Shown here piece by piece: positions 44,856-53,449 of a stretch of 64,000 nucleotides of DNA. Below the pieces are notes generated by a model. That model was not told the DNA's origin. It saw only the letters and a list, made by a program, of their open reading frames with translations, and did not search any database. This DNA comes from Phycisphaerales bacterium (GTDB lineage: Bacteria > Planctomycetota > Phycisphaerae > Phycisphaerales > UBA1924): contig JANQNW010000025.1 of NCBI GenBank assembly GCA_028279375.1, positions 51,536-115,535 of the forward strand, written 5' to 3'. Made by a program: the position numbers and the translations under genes. Position 1 is the first letter of the stretch; each line of letters opens with the position of its first letter.

Positions 44856-45596
44856 TCAGAGCACGAGCAACTCCCCCTCAACAAGTGCGTGGATGTCCGT
44901 GCAGTCCGGATCGAAGTCGTCAGGCAAATGAATCAGGCGCATGCGCTGCCGCAGATCATCAGGCAGCACATTGAGATCCTCGATGGGCGTGTGCGCCGCG
45001 CCGCGATTGCATTCATGCACGATGAGGTCGGCGCCGGAGAGCCAGTCGATATGCGCCTGTTCATACGGCGTGTCGCCTGACCAACCCAGTGTGCGTTCGC
45101 CATCGTTGATCATCAGACCGATCGTCGGAACCGGGTGTCCCGTGAATCGGCAGCGGATCTCGAGCCCGGCGACCTGGGATGGCTCACCCGCACGAAGCGT
45201 GTGGACGTCGAAGAAATCCTCGAGTCTTCGATCGCCGCCGGCGCTCCCTCGGCCGTCCATTGCGGGCGCCAAGCGTTCCCAGAGCCGTTCGGCGACAGGC
45301 TCGCTCGTATGAATACGGGGCTTCGCGCCGCTGCGCTGCTGAAGGTCGTAGCGCCGCGCGAATCCGAAGGACTCCAGACCATTGCAATGATCCCCGTGCA
45401 GGTGCGTGAGGATGATGTCCGTGACGTCCGCGGCGTTGACCGACCAGCCTGAGATACTTGAGGCGTTGGCAAGGACACGATGAATGAGATCGGGGCAGTC
45501 GATCAGGACCACGCCCTGCGGCGCATCAACCGCAGCGCTCGTGCTGAAATGTCTGCAAGTGAAGGCGTCGCCGACGCCCGTGATGAGCACACGCAT
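44856..45596 (-). CDS. Metallo-beta-lactamase-fold hydrolase (RNase Z/phosphodiesterase-like)
   Basis: MBL-fold metal-dependent hydrolase of 246 residues. The zinc motif HLHGDH occurs in DIILTHLHGDHCNG, followed by the later ligands in RFTGHPVPTIG and GWSGDTPYEQAH and the final histidine in LIHLPDDFD. The overall order resembles RNase Z-like phosphodiesterases and other small MBL enzymes; the substrate is not known. It starts at ATG 45596 and is divergent from the HEAT-repeat gene. It is followed by deoC after 20 bases. Confidence 0.85.
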   Translation of the reverse strand: MRVLITGVGDAFTCRHFSTSAAVDAPQGVVLIDCPDLIHRVLANASSISGWSVNAADVTDIILTHLHGDHCNGLESFGFARRYDLQQRSGAKPRIHTSEPVAERLWERLAPAMDGRGSAGGDRRLEDFFDVHTLRAGEPSQVAGLEIRCRFTGHPVPTIGLMINDGERTLGWSGDTPYEQAHIDWLSGADLIVHECNRGAAHTPIEDLNVLPDDLRQRMRLIHLPDDFDPDCTDIHALVEGELLVL

Positions 45597-45771
45597 GAGG
45601 CCTTGCCGATTCTGCCGAGTGTCGGTTCCAGGGACGGTGCCCCGATTCTACCAGCCGCCCGCGCCGCATCCGAGGAGGGGAGGCCCGCGAGGGCGTCGAT
45701 GCGCGGGCCGGCAGGGCCTGAGAAGGCTATATTCAGGCGACGGGCCCCACCTGCGAGCCGATCACGACAGT

Positions 45772-46641
45772 ATGAGCGAACTGCGCATCAATCTCGGCCG
45801 ACGGCGTCGCCTCCTGGCGGCGACCCTGATCGCGCCGCTTGCATGCGTCGCGTGCCAGAACGGCCAGGCGCCAAACGCGGGCCAGAATGACAGCGTCCTG
45901 ACGATCTTCGCGCCGCCGTCGCCATCAGAGATGGCCCGGCTCGCGATCGATCCCTACGACCCCGACAAGCGCCAACGCGGCATCCGATATCTCGCCAACC
46001 AACCCTTCGGCGGCGAACGCGTCTACCTCGAGATGTATCGCATCGCAGCTGAGGATGGCGACGCCGCAGTGCGCGCAGCCGCCATGCAGGGCCTGGGCAT
46101 GCATGGCGATCCGGAGGATGTTCCGCGCGTCGCATCTCATCTCCAGGACGAATCAGCCCTTGTACGTCGAGCGGCGGCCCGCGCTCTGCAGCGTCTTCAC
46201 AATCCAGCCGCGATCACGCCGCTGGTGACGCGACTCGATCAGGACGTCGAGGAGGACATCGATACGCGCGCAAGCGCTGCGTCCGCCCTCGGACAGTACG
46301 CCGAGCGACGCGTTGTACAAGCGCTCATCGGGGCGCTTGGTGATCGCCGGCTCGTCGTCAATAGAGCGGCGCTTGAATCACTTCGCACGCTGACCGGGCA
46401 GGATTTCGGCTACGAGATCAAGGACTGGGTTACATGGACCCGCAACGAGCGCGATCTCTTTGCGGCGCAGACGCAATACATCTTCCCGGTGTATTACCGA
46501 GACGCGAATTTCTTCGAAGCGATCATCCCTTTCCTCCAGCCGCCCAATGAGACAGCAGGCACGCCGGTGGGCATGCCCGAGCCGCCGCCGGCGACTGACA
46601 CCACCGTCGCGGACGGCGAAGATCAGGCGAAAGGCGGCTGA
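45772..46641 (+). CDS. Exported HEAT-repeat protein
   Basis: Predicted exported protein of 289 residues. The N-terminus is Arg-rich and then hydrophobic (RRRRLLAATLIAPLACVAC), suggesting a twin-arginine-like or lipoprotein signal, although the lipobox is imperfect. Residues of about 75-200 hold HEAT-like helical repeats, for example AAVRAAAMQGLGMHGDPEDV and SALVRRAAARALQRLHNPAA. The C-terminal 80 residues (DWVTWTRNERDLFAAQTQYI) are unassigned and end in a Pro/Thr-rich tail. HEAT repeats bind proteins; no catalytic role is apparent. The stop overlaps the next start by one base (TGATG). Confidence 0.8.
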   Translation: MSELRINLGRRRRLLAATLIAPLACVACQNGQAPNAGQNDSVLTIFAPPSPSEMARLAIDPYDPDKRQRGIRYLANQPFGGERVYLEMYRIAAEDGDAAVRAAAMQGLGMHGDPEDVPRVASHLQDESALVRRAAARALQRLHNPAAITPLVTRLDQDVEEDIDTRASAASALGQYAERRVVQALIGALGDRRLVVNRAALESLRTLTGQDFGYEIKDWVTWTRNERDLFAAQTQYIFPVYYRDANFFEAIIPFLQPPNETAGTPVGMPEPPPATDTTVADGEDQAKGG

Positions 46642-47627
46642 TGCGCGCTCTCGTTCGGCGGGGCGACTCCGTCTCACTTGACTCCTTGCGCCCGGAGCCC
46701 GCGCTTGACGAGGGATTCGCGCTCGTAAAGCCATCAGCGGCGGCGCTGAATATGCTCGATGTCGCCGTCGCGCGTGGAGCCGGGCCAGACCCGGCTTTCG
46801 AAGGCGTGCTTGGACATCAGGTTGTCGGGACGATCACGGAGACGCCGCGCGGCGAGAGGCGATTCGCCTCCGGCGATCGAGTCGTGGCGAATCCTGGATT
46901 CGCGTGCGGGAGGTGCGACATGTGTCGGGGCGGCCTTGCGAATCACTGCCGCGAGGGCGCCACGCTCGGCGTTCGGAGTCTTGATGGATGCGTGGCCGAA
47001 CTCGTGCGCGTTCCGATCCAGTGCGTGATTCGAACGCCGGAATCTCTCAGTGAGGAGGCGGCCCTGGCGTCGTGCGCGCTGGCCGCGGCGCTGCAGATCG
47101 TCCAGGCGGTGCACATCGAGACCAAACCCTATGTCACCGTCCTCGGTGATAATCTTGTCGGTCTCTTCGCTGCGCAGGTGATGTCAGCGCGCAATACTGC
47201 CGTTCGTCTCCTCGGCGCTTCTGAGCGCGCTCTCTCGCTGTGTGAGAAGTGGGGGCTCAAGCACCGGCCCCTCCACGAGGCGGGTCGCCGCGCTGATCAG
47301 GATGTTGTCGTCGACTGCGTGGGCACGCCCGAGTCATTCAATACATGCGTCCGTCTTGTGCGACCGCGTGGACGCATCGTGCTCAAAGCGGCGTTCAGCA
47401 TGCCCGGCGAGACGACTCCGCGACGCGATCTGCTCTCCATCGTCGAGAATGAGATCGAGATCATCGGAAGCCGATCAGGCTCACTTCCGGAGGCGCTGTC
47501 GATTCTGGAGCGTGGAGAGGTGCAGCACGATGGCCTCTTCTCTCGCCGGCTGACGCTCGACGACGCCACCGAGGCGCTCGCGGCCGCCGCCGATCCGGCG
47601 CAGACAGGCGTGCTCGTCAAGGTCTGA
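46641..47627 (+). CDS. Medium-chain dehydrogenase/reductase, degenerate catalytic zinc site
   Basis: Alcohol-dehydrogenase-like oxidoreductase of 328 residues. The structural zinc site is intact (CGRCDMCRGGLANHC). The catalytic site departs from zinc-dependent members: the usual early Cys is missing (region NMLDVAVARG) and GHE reads GHQ (LGHQVVGTI), while the later Cys in ASCALAAALQIV remains. The nucleotide-binding region is also unusual: the expected GxGxxG reads LGDNLVGLFA. Family members reduce or oxidise alcohols with NAD(P)H; the substrate here is unknown and catalysis without the zinc needs doubt. It overlaps the HEAT-repeat gene by one base. Confidence 0.85.
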   Translation: MRALVRRGDSVSLDSLRPEPALDEGFALVKPSAAALNMLDVAVARGAGPDPAFEGVLGHQVVGTITETPRGERRFASGDRVVANPGFACGRCDMCRGGLANHCREGATLGVRSLDGCVAELVRVPIQCVIRTPESLSEEAALASCALAAALQIVQAVHIETKPYVTVLGDNLVGLFAAQVMSARNTAVRLLGASERALSLCEKWGLKHRPLHEAGRRADQDVVVDCVGTPESFNTCVRLVRPRGRIVLKAAFSMPGETTPRRDLLSIVENEIEIIGSRSGSLPEALSILERGEVQHDGLFSRRLTLDDATEALAAAADPAQTGVLVKV

Positions 47628-47772
47628 CGCTCACGCCGCCTTCAAATCGGGCCATCCTCCGATATGATCGGGTTCGTGTGGGCCTCGTCCACGACGGTGC
47701 GAATCCGTTCGGATCTGACCGCGCAGGTGCGCGGGGCCATGGCGCCTGTCTCCAACTCTCTCCGGGACCACG

Positions 47773-49380
47773 ATGCCGGCAAGGCTGCAACTCACGTGCG
47801 ACGCTCCTGAGATCGACCTGATCGTCCTGAAGGACAACCGGGTCGCGATCGGGCGTCACCCCGACAACGACATCGTCATTAAGGACGATCTCGCAAGTCG
47901 TTTTCATTGCGTCATCGAGCCATCGGCGCAGGGCTACGTGCTCAAGGACCTGCAGTCCCGCAATGGGACACGCCTCAATGAGAAGGTCGTCGAGGCGTCA
48001 CAAGTTGGCGTGGGGGACGAGATTCGCGTTGGAAGTCATGTCTTCAGGTTGGAGCCGCTCGTGCGAAAGGGCGTGCGGAAGTCGAAGGGGCCGCCTGAGG
48101 AAATGCAGTGGATCGCACAGCTCGTGCGCGTCATTGAAGCGCTTCCGCCGAAGGATGTCACGCCAACCGAATCCGTCACCATGATCGACGCCGCTGGAAA
48201 CGAGACTGGAGCGCTTTCGGGCGACAGCGTCGGATCCGCGGCCGTCCGTCTGATGCTCATCGCCGCGTCGAAATCCCGCGCCACGGATCTTCATTTCGAG
48301 CCGAAGCAGGAGTTCATGCACGTGCGCCTCCGTGTGGATGGCGCCATGCTCGACCTGATTGATCTTCCGACGAAGGTCGGTGAGCTCATGCTCGGTCTGA
48401 TCAAGACCGCGTGTCACATCCAGGACGCGGGTCGCGACTCGATTCTCGAAGGCCACTTCTCGGTGCGCCTCGAGGAGCGACGCATCGACTATCGAGCGAG
48501 CTTCACGCCCTCCGTGCACGGTCGCAAGCTCGTGCTGCGAGCGCTTGATCTGCGCGACACGCCGCACAGCCTCAATGACCTGAACATGGCGCGATATATG
48601 CTTGATCGCGTCCGGAAGGTCTGTGCGCAGGACGCTGGCATGGTCCTCGTGGTCGGGCCAACCGGGTCCGGCAAGACGACCACGCTCTACAACTGCATGC
48701 GCGATATCGACTTCGAGCGCCGGAATGTCATCACGATCGAGGACCCCGTCGAGTATCACCTCGAGGGCATCACCCAGATCCCGGCCGATCACGACAAGGG
48801 AAACACCTTTCACAATCTCCTGCGATCCGTGCTGCGCCAGGATCCCGATGTGATCCTGCTCGGCGAAATCCGCGACGACGAGACGGCGCGCACGGCGATG
48901 CAGGCGGCGATGACCGGACACCTTGTCTTCTCGACGCTCCACGCGCGCGACACGATCAGCTCGATCTTCCGTTTGCTCGATCTCGGAGTCGAGCCTTATC
49001 TGGTTGCGAACTCGATCAACCTCGTGGTCGCTCAGCGCCTCTTGCGCGTGCTCTGTCCGCATTGCAAGCGTGAAGTGCCCCTGACACCGGGGCAGTCAAC
49101 GAAGATGGGGAGATATGCCGAAGGCGTGCGTCACATCCATGCGCCCACCGGTTGCGCCAGATGTCTGCGAACGGGCTACCGGGGCCGCATGGCGACATTC
49201 GAGTTGATGGATGTCAACAACGAACTCCGCGACGTGATCCTGAACAAGCCGTCGATTCAAGGGCTTCGTAAGGTCATCGAACAAGGCCTCTTTACGACGC
49301 TCGAGCAGTCCGCCTACCAGATGGTCACGCGCGGGCTGACCTCGCTCGAGGAGGTCGAGCGCGTCACCGGTGGACTCTGA
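47773..49380 (+). CDS. FHA domain fused to a GspE/PilB-type secretion ATPase
   Basis: Cytoplasmic ATPase of 535 residues. An N-terminal forkhead-associated domain (about 5-95) has the phosphothreonine-binding signature GRHPDNDIVI, SRFHCVIE and SRNGTRLNE. The rest is a type II secretion/type IV pilus assembly ATPase: Walker A GPTGSGKTTTLY, the Asp box ITIEDPVEYHLEGITQ, Walker B VILLGEIRDDETA, the His box TGHLVFSTLHARD, and the zinc motif CPHCKREV ... CARCLRTGYRGR. The usual GspE N-terminal domain is replaced by FHA. No other pilus or secretion genes are adjacent. FHA domains read phospho-threonine, so control by a Ser/Thr kinase is plausible. The small gene that follows starts 10 bases later. 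Confidence 0.92.
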   Translation: MPARLQLTCDAPEIDLIVLKDNRVAIGRHPDNDIVIKDDLASRFHCVIEPSAQGYVLKDLQSRNGTRLNEKVVEASQVGVGDEIRVGSHVFRLEPLVRKGVRKSKGPPEEMQWIAQLVRVIEALPPKDVTPTESVTMIDAAGNETGALSGDSVGSAAVRLMLIAASKSRATDLHFEPKQEFMHVRLRVDGAMLDLIDLPTKVGELMLGLIKTACHIQDAGRDSILEGHFSVRLEERRIDYRASFTPSVHGRKLVLRALDLRDTPHSLNDLNMARYMLDRVRKVCAQDAGMVLVVGPTGSGKTTTLYNCMRDIDFERRNVITIEDPVEYHLEGITQIPADHDKGNTFHNLLRSVLRQDPDVILLGEIRDDETARTAMQAAMTGHLVFSTLHARDTISSIFRLLDLGVEPYLVANSINLVVAQRLLRVLCPHCKREVPLTPGQSTKMGRYAEGVRHIHAPTGCARCLRTGYRGRMATFELMDVNNELRDVILNKPSIQGLRKVIEQGLFTTLEQSAYQMVTRGLTSLEEVERVTGGL

Positions 49381-49390
49381 AGGAGCAGAT

Positions 49391-49861
49391 GTGACAGATC
49401 GATCGATTCGAGTGCTCCGCCCTGGACAGGCCGAGCGCGCCGGCGACGAGAAGCTGCTCGAGGCGCTCAAGGGACTCGCAGGCGAGTGCGCGCTCGTGAT
49501 TTGTGAGGTTCCGGATGCGCCGCCGAGCGTGCGGCTGACCCTCGAGCGCTCGACGTGGCCGACGGCTCTCGACGACTACTGCATTACGGAGATCGCGCTC
49601 CGGTCTGACGCCGCCGATCCTGAAGAAGACCTCGCAGACTGCGTCGAGACGGCGGAGCGACAGGCGGCCTCCTCCGGCGCGGAGCGCATCCTCGCCAGTC
49701 TGGACATCGTTGACGCGAACATCATCCGCGCATTCGAGCGCCTTGGCTATCGAGCTTCGGGCCAGGGGCCGTACCGACTCATCTCGGGGTCGTCGGTTGA
49801 GTACCTGATCGGATACACCGACTGTGTCGGCTTCCGTATGGACTACAGCAGGGCTCTCTAG
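49391..49861 (+). CDS. Hypothetical protein with weak GNAT-like C-terminus, GTG start
   Basis: Protein of 156 residues that I cannot place. The start is GTG 49391, preceded by AAGGAG five bases upstream; the ATG two bases earlier runs straight into a stop. The C-terminal part (VDANIIRAFERLGYRASGQG) resembles the last helix and strand of GNAT acetyltransferases, but the acetyl-CoA loop is not seen. It follows the FHA-GspE gene by 10 bases and ends in a four-base overlap with the convergent DUF3052 gene. Confidence 0.65.
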   Translation: MTDRSIRVLRPGQAERAGDEKLLEALKGLAGECALVICEVPDAPPSVRLTLERSTWPTALDDYCITEIALRSDAADPEEDLADCVETAERQAASSGAERILASLDIVDANIIRAFERLGYRASGQGPYRLISGSSVEYLIGYTDCVGFRMDYSRAL

Positions 49862-50274
49862 CGTCGTCGATCACGCACGCGCACGACGAAACGAAGGCCG
49901 GACCAGGTCTCATCGATCGCGCAGACCTTGTTGTCCACGAGCCCCGTCGCCAGCCCGATCTCGCGCACAACGCCATCAGAGAGATCGGTCTCGACGCCAG
50001 AGCTCTTCTTGGGCCATGCGATCCAGAGACCGCCTGATTCAGCAAGACGCGACCGCGCGGCATCGAGTCGCTTTCGAAGATCACGCTCACGCTTCGCGAA
50101 GAGGACGATGACGTCGAATGGCCCCTTCGAGCGCATGCCCGTGCGCAGCTGCGCTCCGGTAGGAAGCTCGCCGAGCGTCTTCTCGAAGTCCATGGGCGGA
50201 TCGATGATCGTGATGAGCGACGATTCCTTTACGCCCAGTTTCTTCGGCAGCGGCGTGCCGGAGTAGCCGGCCAT
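49858..50274 (-). CDS. DUF3052-family protein
   Basis: Protein of 138 residues matching the DUF3052 pattern, with GYSGTPLPKKLGVKESS at the start, a central FDVIVLFAKRERDLRKRL and SGGLWIAWPKKSSGV. The function is unknown. AAGGA lies about 10 bases before ATG 50274. It lies 12 bases after the end of the tag gene, so both are likely one operon. Confidence 0.85.
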   Translation of the reverse strand: MAGYSGTPLPKKLGVKESSLITIIDPPMDFEKTLGELPTGAQLRTGMRSKGPFDVIVLFAKRERDLRKRLDAARSRLAESGGLWIAWPKKSSGVETDLSDGVVREIGLATGLVDNKVCAIDETWSGLRFVVRVRDRRR

Positions 50275-50286
50275 GGCGATCGTCCT

Positions 50287-50850
50287 TCAGCTCGAGGAAA
50301 GCTCGGCGTGCCTCGGGCACGTGGTGACGTGGTCGTTCACCATACCGATCGCCTGCATCAGCGCATAGATGATCGTCGGTCCGACGAAACGGAATCCGCG
50401 CTTCTTCAGATCCTTGCTGATGGCCTTTGAGACCCCCGTCTCACTCGGAAGCTCCGCCGTCGCAGTCCACCGATTGACGATCGGCTCATCATTGACGAAT
50501 GACCAGAGATGCGTCGCAAGACCACCGTCGACGCGCAGCGCGATCGTCGCCCTTGCATTCTCGATTGTTGATTCGATCTTCAGGCGATTTCTGATGATCG
50601 ACGCGTCTCCCAGCAAGCGCTCAACCTCGCGGGATCCAAACCGCGCAACCGCGTCAATATCGAACCCGGCGAATGCGCGCCGGTACCCCTCACGCTTCTT
50701 CAGGACGGTCTCCCAGCTGAGTCCCGCCTGCGCGCCTTCGAGCGTGAGCAACTCAAAGAGCGTGCGCTCGTCGCGAACCGGCACGCCCCATTCGGCGTCG
50801 TGATACGCCGCCAGCAGATCTGACGAAGCCCACGAGCATCGCTCTCCCAT
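50287..50850 (-). CDS. tag: DNA-3-methyladenine glycosylase I
   Basis: Base-excision repair enzyme of 187 residues that removes 3-methyladenine from DNA. Diagnostic segments are MGERCSWASSDLLAAYHDAE, WGVPVRDERTLFELLTLEGA, AGLSWETVLKKREGYRRAFA and IIRNRLKIESTIENARA, and the C-terminal zinc ligands are in NDHVTTCPRH. The length equals that of known Tag proteins when the start is ATG 50850, which has GGAG nine bases upstream; the longer frame from 50922 is unlikely. It is followed by DUF3052. Confidence 0.93.
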   Translation of the reverse strand: MGERCSWASSDLLAAYHDAEWGVPVRDERTLFELLTLEGAQAGLSWETVLKKREGYRRAFAGFDIDAVARFGSREVERLLGDASIIRNRLKIESTIENARATIALRVDGGLATHLWSFVNDEPIVNRWTATAELPSETGVSKAISKDLKKRGFRFVGPTIIYALMQAIGMVNDHVTTCPRHAELSSS

Positions 50851-50942
50851 GGTCGTTTGCTCCACCGTATTCGCAGAAGCGAGGCGCTCTCGGTTAGAAG
50901 AGCGCCTCGAAGTGTTCTTCATGCGCTCGGACTGCTGTTCAG

Positions 50943-51605
50943 TCAGCCCGCCCGCATGTAGGTGATCTGCATCACTTTCGTGCCGGTCTCGCCGATGTGC
51001 AGATCGTGGAATTCGAACACGTGCGTGTTCTCATCAATCATCCGTGTGACGGATTTCACCGTCCGGCGGCTGACGAGTCCGGGCTCGCCCATCGTCCCGT
51101 AGAAGATGAGCGACTTCCCGTCATGCGATGCGCTCCCCTCGAAGAAGTGCATTGACGTGCTGAAGTTGTCCACCCACATCGATTGATAGACGCCGGCGTG
51201 GTTGTCGAATCCGAGCGTGCCCCTGCCCTTGTAGGGCATACCCATCAGCGTCGTCGTCATGAGCTCCTCGATGAAGCGCCCGTCCATGATGCTCTTGATC
51301 TTGGACGTGCCCGTGGAGACCTGCGGCTCGCCTTGCGCATCGCCCGCCATCCACATCTTCACCTCGATGTCCCATTTGCCGATGAAGTGCTCCATCAGGT
51401 GGTGATGCTCGCCCGGCGTCATCGCCTCCATCTGCGCTGCGCCGAGCTTCTCCATGTCCATGCTCGCGACGTCAAGCGACGGCGCGATCTTCCCGTGATG
51501 CTCTTGATGACCACCCGCGGTGACGACCTGCGAGAGTCCGACGACGCCGACTGCGATGGCGCCCGCGCAGCAGGCCGCCCCAAGACAGAACTTCTTGAAG
51601 ACCAT
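50943..51605 (-). CDS. DUF1579-family secreted protein
   Basis: Exported protein of 220 residues. After a signal peptide (KKFCLGAACCAGAIAVGVVG) the DUF1579 region begins at about 70 with MTPGEHHHLMEHFIGKWDIE, followed by KSIMDGRFIEELMTTTLMG and FDNHAGVYQSMWVDNFS. Many proteins of this family are probably lipocalin-like ligand-binding beta-barrels, but no ligand is known. Two close starts, 51611 and 51605, follow GGAAGAGG; the second has better spacing and is used. It is divergent from the parvulin gene. Confidence 0.85.
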   Translation of the reverse strand: MVFKKFCLGAACCAGAIAVGVVGLSQVVTAGGHQEHHGKIAPSLDVASMDMEKLGAAQMEAMTPGEHHHLMEHFIGKWDIEVKMWMAGDAQGEPQVSTGTSKIKSIMDGRFIEELMTTTLMGMPYKGRGTLGFDNHAGVYQSMWVDNFSTSMHFFEGSASHDGKSLIFYGTMGEPGLVSRRTVKSVTRMIDENTHVFEFHDLHIGETGTKVMQITYMRAG

Positions 51606-51894
51606 TGTCATTTCCTCTTCCAGTTGCTCACGCTGCTTCGAATCGCACTCGAGCATCCGCGCGATCGCCAATCCGAAGGCCACCCGTTTGTCCCAGCCGC
51701 CTGCGTCAGGCGACTCACCTCGTCTCACCGGATTCGAGATCAGTCTCGCAAGTCCGATGCCGCTTCGCCACATCCTACTGCGACGTCGTTCGCGCGGCGT
51801 TGAACCCGGTCGGTCGCGTTCCCCAAGCCTGCGAATCGCACAGGACGCTGATACCATCCCCCCGCACAAGAGCCCCGCATCGAAGGAGAAGCCC

Positions 51895-52179
51895 ATGCCT
51901 CGCGCCGTCGCCAGCCACATCCTTGTCTCAACTGAAGCCGAAGCGACTCGACTCAAGGAGGAGATCGCCGGCGGCGCCAAGTTCGCCGATCTCGCCAAGG
52001 AGCATTCTCAGTGCCCCTCCGGCCAGCAGGGAGGCTCCCTCGGCGAATTCTCCCAGGGCCAGATGGTCCCCGAGTTTGACACGGTTGTCTTCGGTGATCT
52101 GCCGCTGGGAGAGATCTCAGAGCCGATCCGAACGCAGTTCGGCTTCCACCTCATCGAGGTCCAGAAGCGCCTCGACTGA
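51895..52179 (+). CDS. Parvulin-type peptidyl-prolyl isomerase (small, PpiC-like)
   Basis: Stand-alone rotamase of 94 residues, the size of E. coli PpiC, catalysing cis-trans isomerisation of peptidyl-proline bonds. Parvulin features are complete: AVASHILVSTEAEATRLKEE, KFADLAKEHSQCPSGQQGG, SLGEFSQGQMVPEFD and IRTQFGFHLIEV, which hold the His, Cys and Phe residues of the active site. There is no signal peptide, so it acts in the cytoplasm. GAAGGAGAA precedes ATG 51895. Confidence 0.93.
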   Translation: MPRAVASHILVSTEAEATRLKEEIAGGAKFADLAKEHSQCPSGQQGGSLGEFSQGQMVPEFDTVVFGDLPLGEISEPIRTQFGFHLIEVQKRLD

Positions 52180-52578
52180 TTGCGTCGGTCGGCATCGCAT
52201 ACCGTTGCGTAGGACGCTCCATGCGCACGTGTTATGGGGCGCATGGGGCGAACCATCCAGCCTGTTTCGAGCGTTCGCCGTCGTACCCGCCTCACGATTC
52301 GCACCGGCGCATCGTCGAACGCGGCACGCGCCCCGATCCAATTGTCTTCGAGCGCGCGGGATTGATGTTGACTCAATCCGGCGTTGACGTAGCCTGAATT
52401 GCAGGTGGTCGATCGGTCAGCCGATCCGCAAGTCGTAGGGGTGCACCAGAAGAAAACGCAGCGCAGAGCGGGTGTCAGATTCGTCACTGCGCTTGAACAC
52501 ATACGCGTCGTCCGCGACGCGGCACAGACAACAGGCCAATCAGACCCGGCGGGAAACGACGCGTCTGATTCGCGCAAG
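52180..52578. other. Intergenic region; possible short coding remnant on the minus strand
   Basis: No complete gene is supported. On the minus strand a 40-codon stretch ending at 52417 reads plausibly as the end of a protein (VADDAYVFKRSDESD, ALRFLLVHPYDLRIG), but it has an in-frame stop just upstream and no clear start, so it may be a decayed gene or chance. No RNA gene consensus was recognised. Confidence 0.4.
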
Positions 52579-52609
52579 ACGGCCCGTTCGGAGGAGCGGG
52601 CCGTTGTTT
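52579..52609 (+). terminator. Hairpin, probable terminator on the plus strand
   Basis: ACGGCCCG (52579-52586) pairs perfectly with CGGGCCGT (52597-52604), followed by TGTTTT in the plus direction. It lies immediately beyond the stop of the minus-strand glutamine amidotransferase-like gene, where its minus-strand downstream flank is T-poor, so it may also serve that gene only weakly. Confidence 0.55.
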
Positions 52610-53427
52610 TATGCAGTGACCTCGAGCGCCGACACGCGCACGCCGCCGCCCTGCGCCTCGACGAAGCTGCCATTCGGAATCTCTCGCCAGCGCTCCTGCA
52701 ATCTGTCGAGCGGCTCCGACACGACGAGCGTCGTGTCATTGGCGAGCTCCGGATAATCCGGGCAGATCGCGCACAGGGCGTCCGCATGCAGGCTGTGATA
52801 AAGCGTTCGCGCCGGCCCGTGCGACGCGTAGCGCACGGCGAGGACGCGTTCGCCATCTGAGGCCGCCACCGAGAACGTCAACGGGGCCGCGACACCGTGA
52901 TCTGCCCGGGCACGCTCCACACGATCGATCACGCGCGAAAGCGCTACCTGTGCGTCATCCTGTAATCCGTACGTGAGCCCGAGGAAGAACAGCAGCTCCG
53001 AATCCGTCGACCCCTCGATCATCGAGAAGAGCGAAGGATCGACATCCAGCGCAAGATCGCGCTTGACGCGCGCGAACTCGGGCACCACGCCATTGTGTTG
53101 GAACACCCAGTTCTCATGTCGAAATGGATGACAGTTCGATCGCTGGATCGGCGTTCCCGTCGCCGCACGAATATGCGCCATGAAAAGCGGGGATTCGATG
53201 TGATTCGCCAGGTCGAGCAGATTCCGATCATTCCACGCCGGGTGCACGTCCTTGCAGACTCCCGGCGACGGTCGCCCGTCATACCACGCGACTCCGAACC
53301 CGTCGCCGTTCGTCGTCTCCACATTCTGTTCCGCGTGCAGACTCTGGTCGATCAGCGAGTGCTCCGTCTTGAAGAGCACATCATGCAGCAGAATCGGAGC
53401 GCCTGTATACGCCAGCCAGCGGCACAT
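52609..53427 (-). CDS. Class II glutamine amidotransferase-like protein (YafJ type)
   Basis: Protein of 272 residues with an N-terminal nucleophile glutamine amidotransferase fold. Cys2 in MCRWLAYTG is the predicted catalytic nucleophile after removal of Met1, which fixes the start at 53427. Further motifs are TNGDGFGVAWYDG, FMAHIRAATGTPIQRSNCHP, FQHNGVVPEF and STDSELLFFL. There is no synthase domain, so it is of the stand-alone YafJ/EgtC-like kind, and its amide acceptor is unknown. It lies 22 bases downstream of the glycine-zipper gene. Confidence 0.88.
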   Translation of the reverse strand: MCRWLAYTGAPILLHDVLFKTEHSLIDQSLHAEQNVETTNGDGFGVAWYDGRPSPGVCKDVHPAWNDRNLLDLANHIESPLFMAHIRAATGTPIQRSNCHPFRHENWVFQHNGVVPEFARVKRDLALDVDPSLFSMIEGSTDSELLFFLGLTYGLQDDAQVALSRVIDRVERARADHGVAAPLTFSVAASDGERVLAVRYASHGPARTLYHSLHADALCAICPDYPELANDTTLVVSEPLDRLQERWREIPNGSFVEAQGGGVRVSALEVTA

Positions 53428-53449
53428 GGAGATTCTCGCGTCAGCGGTC

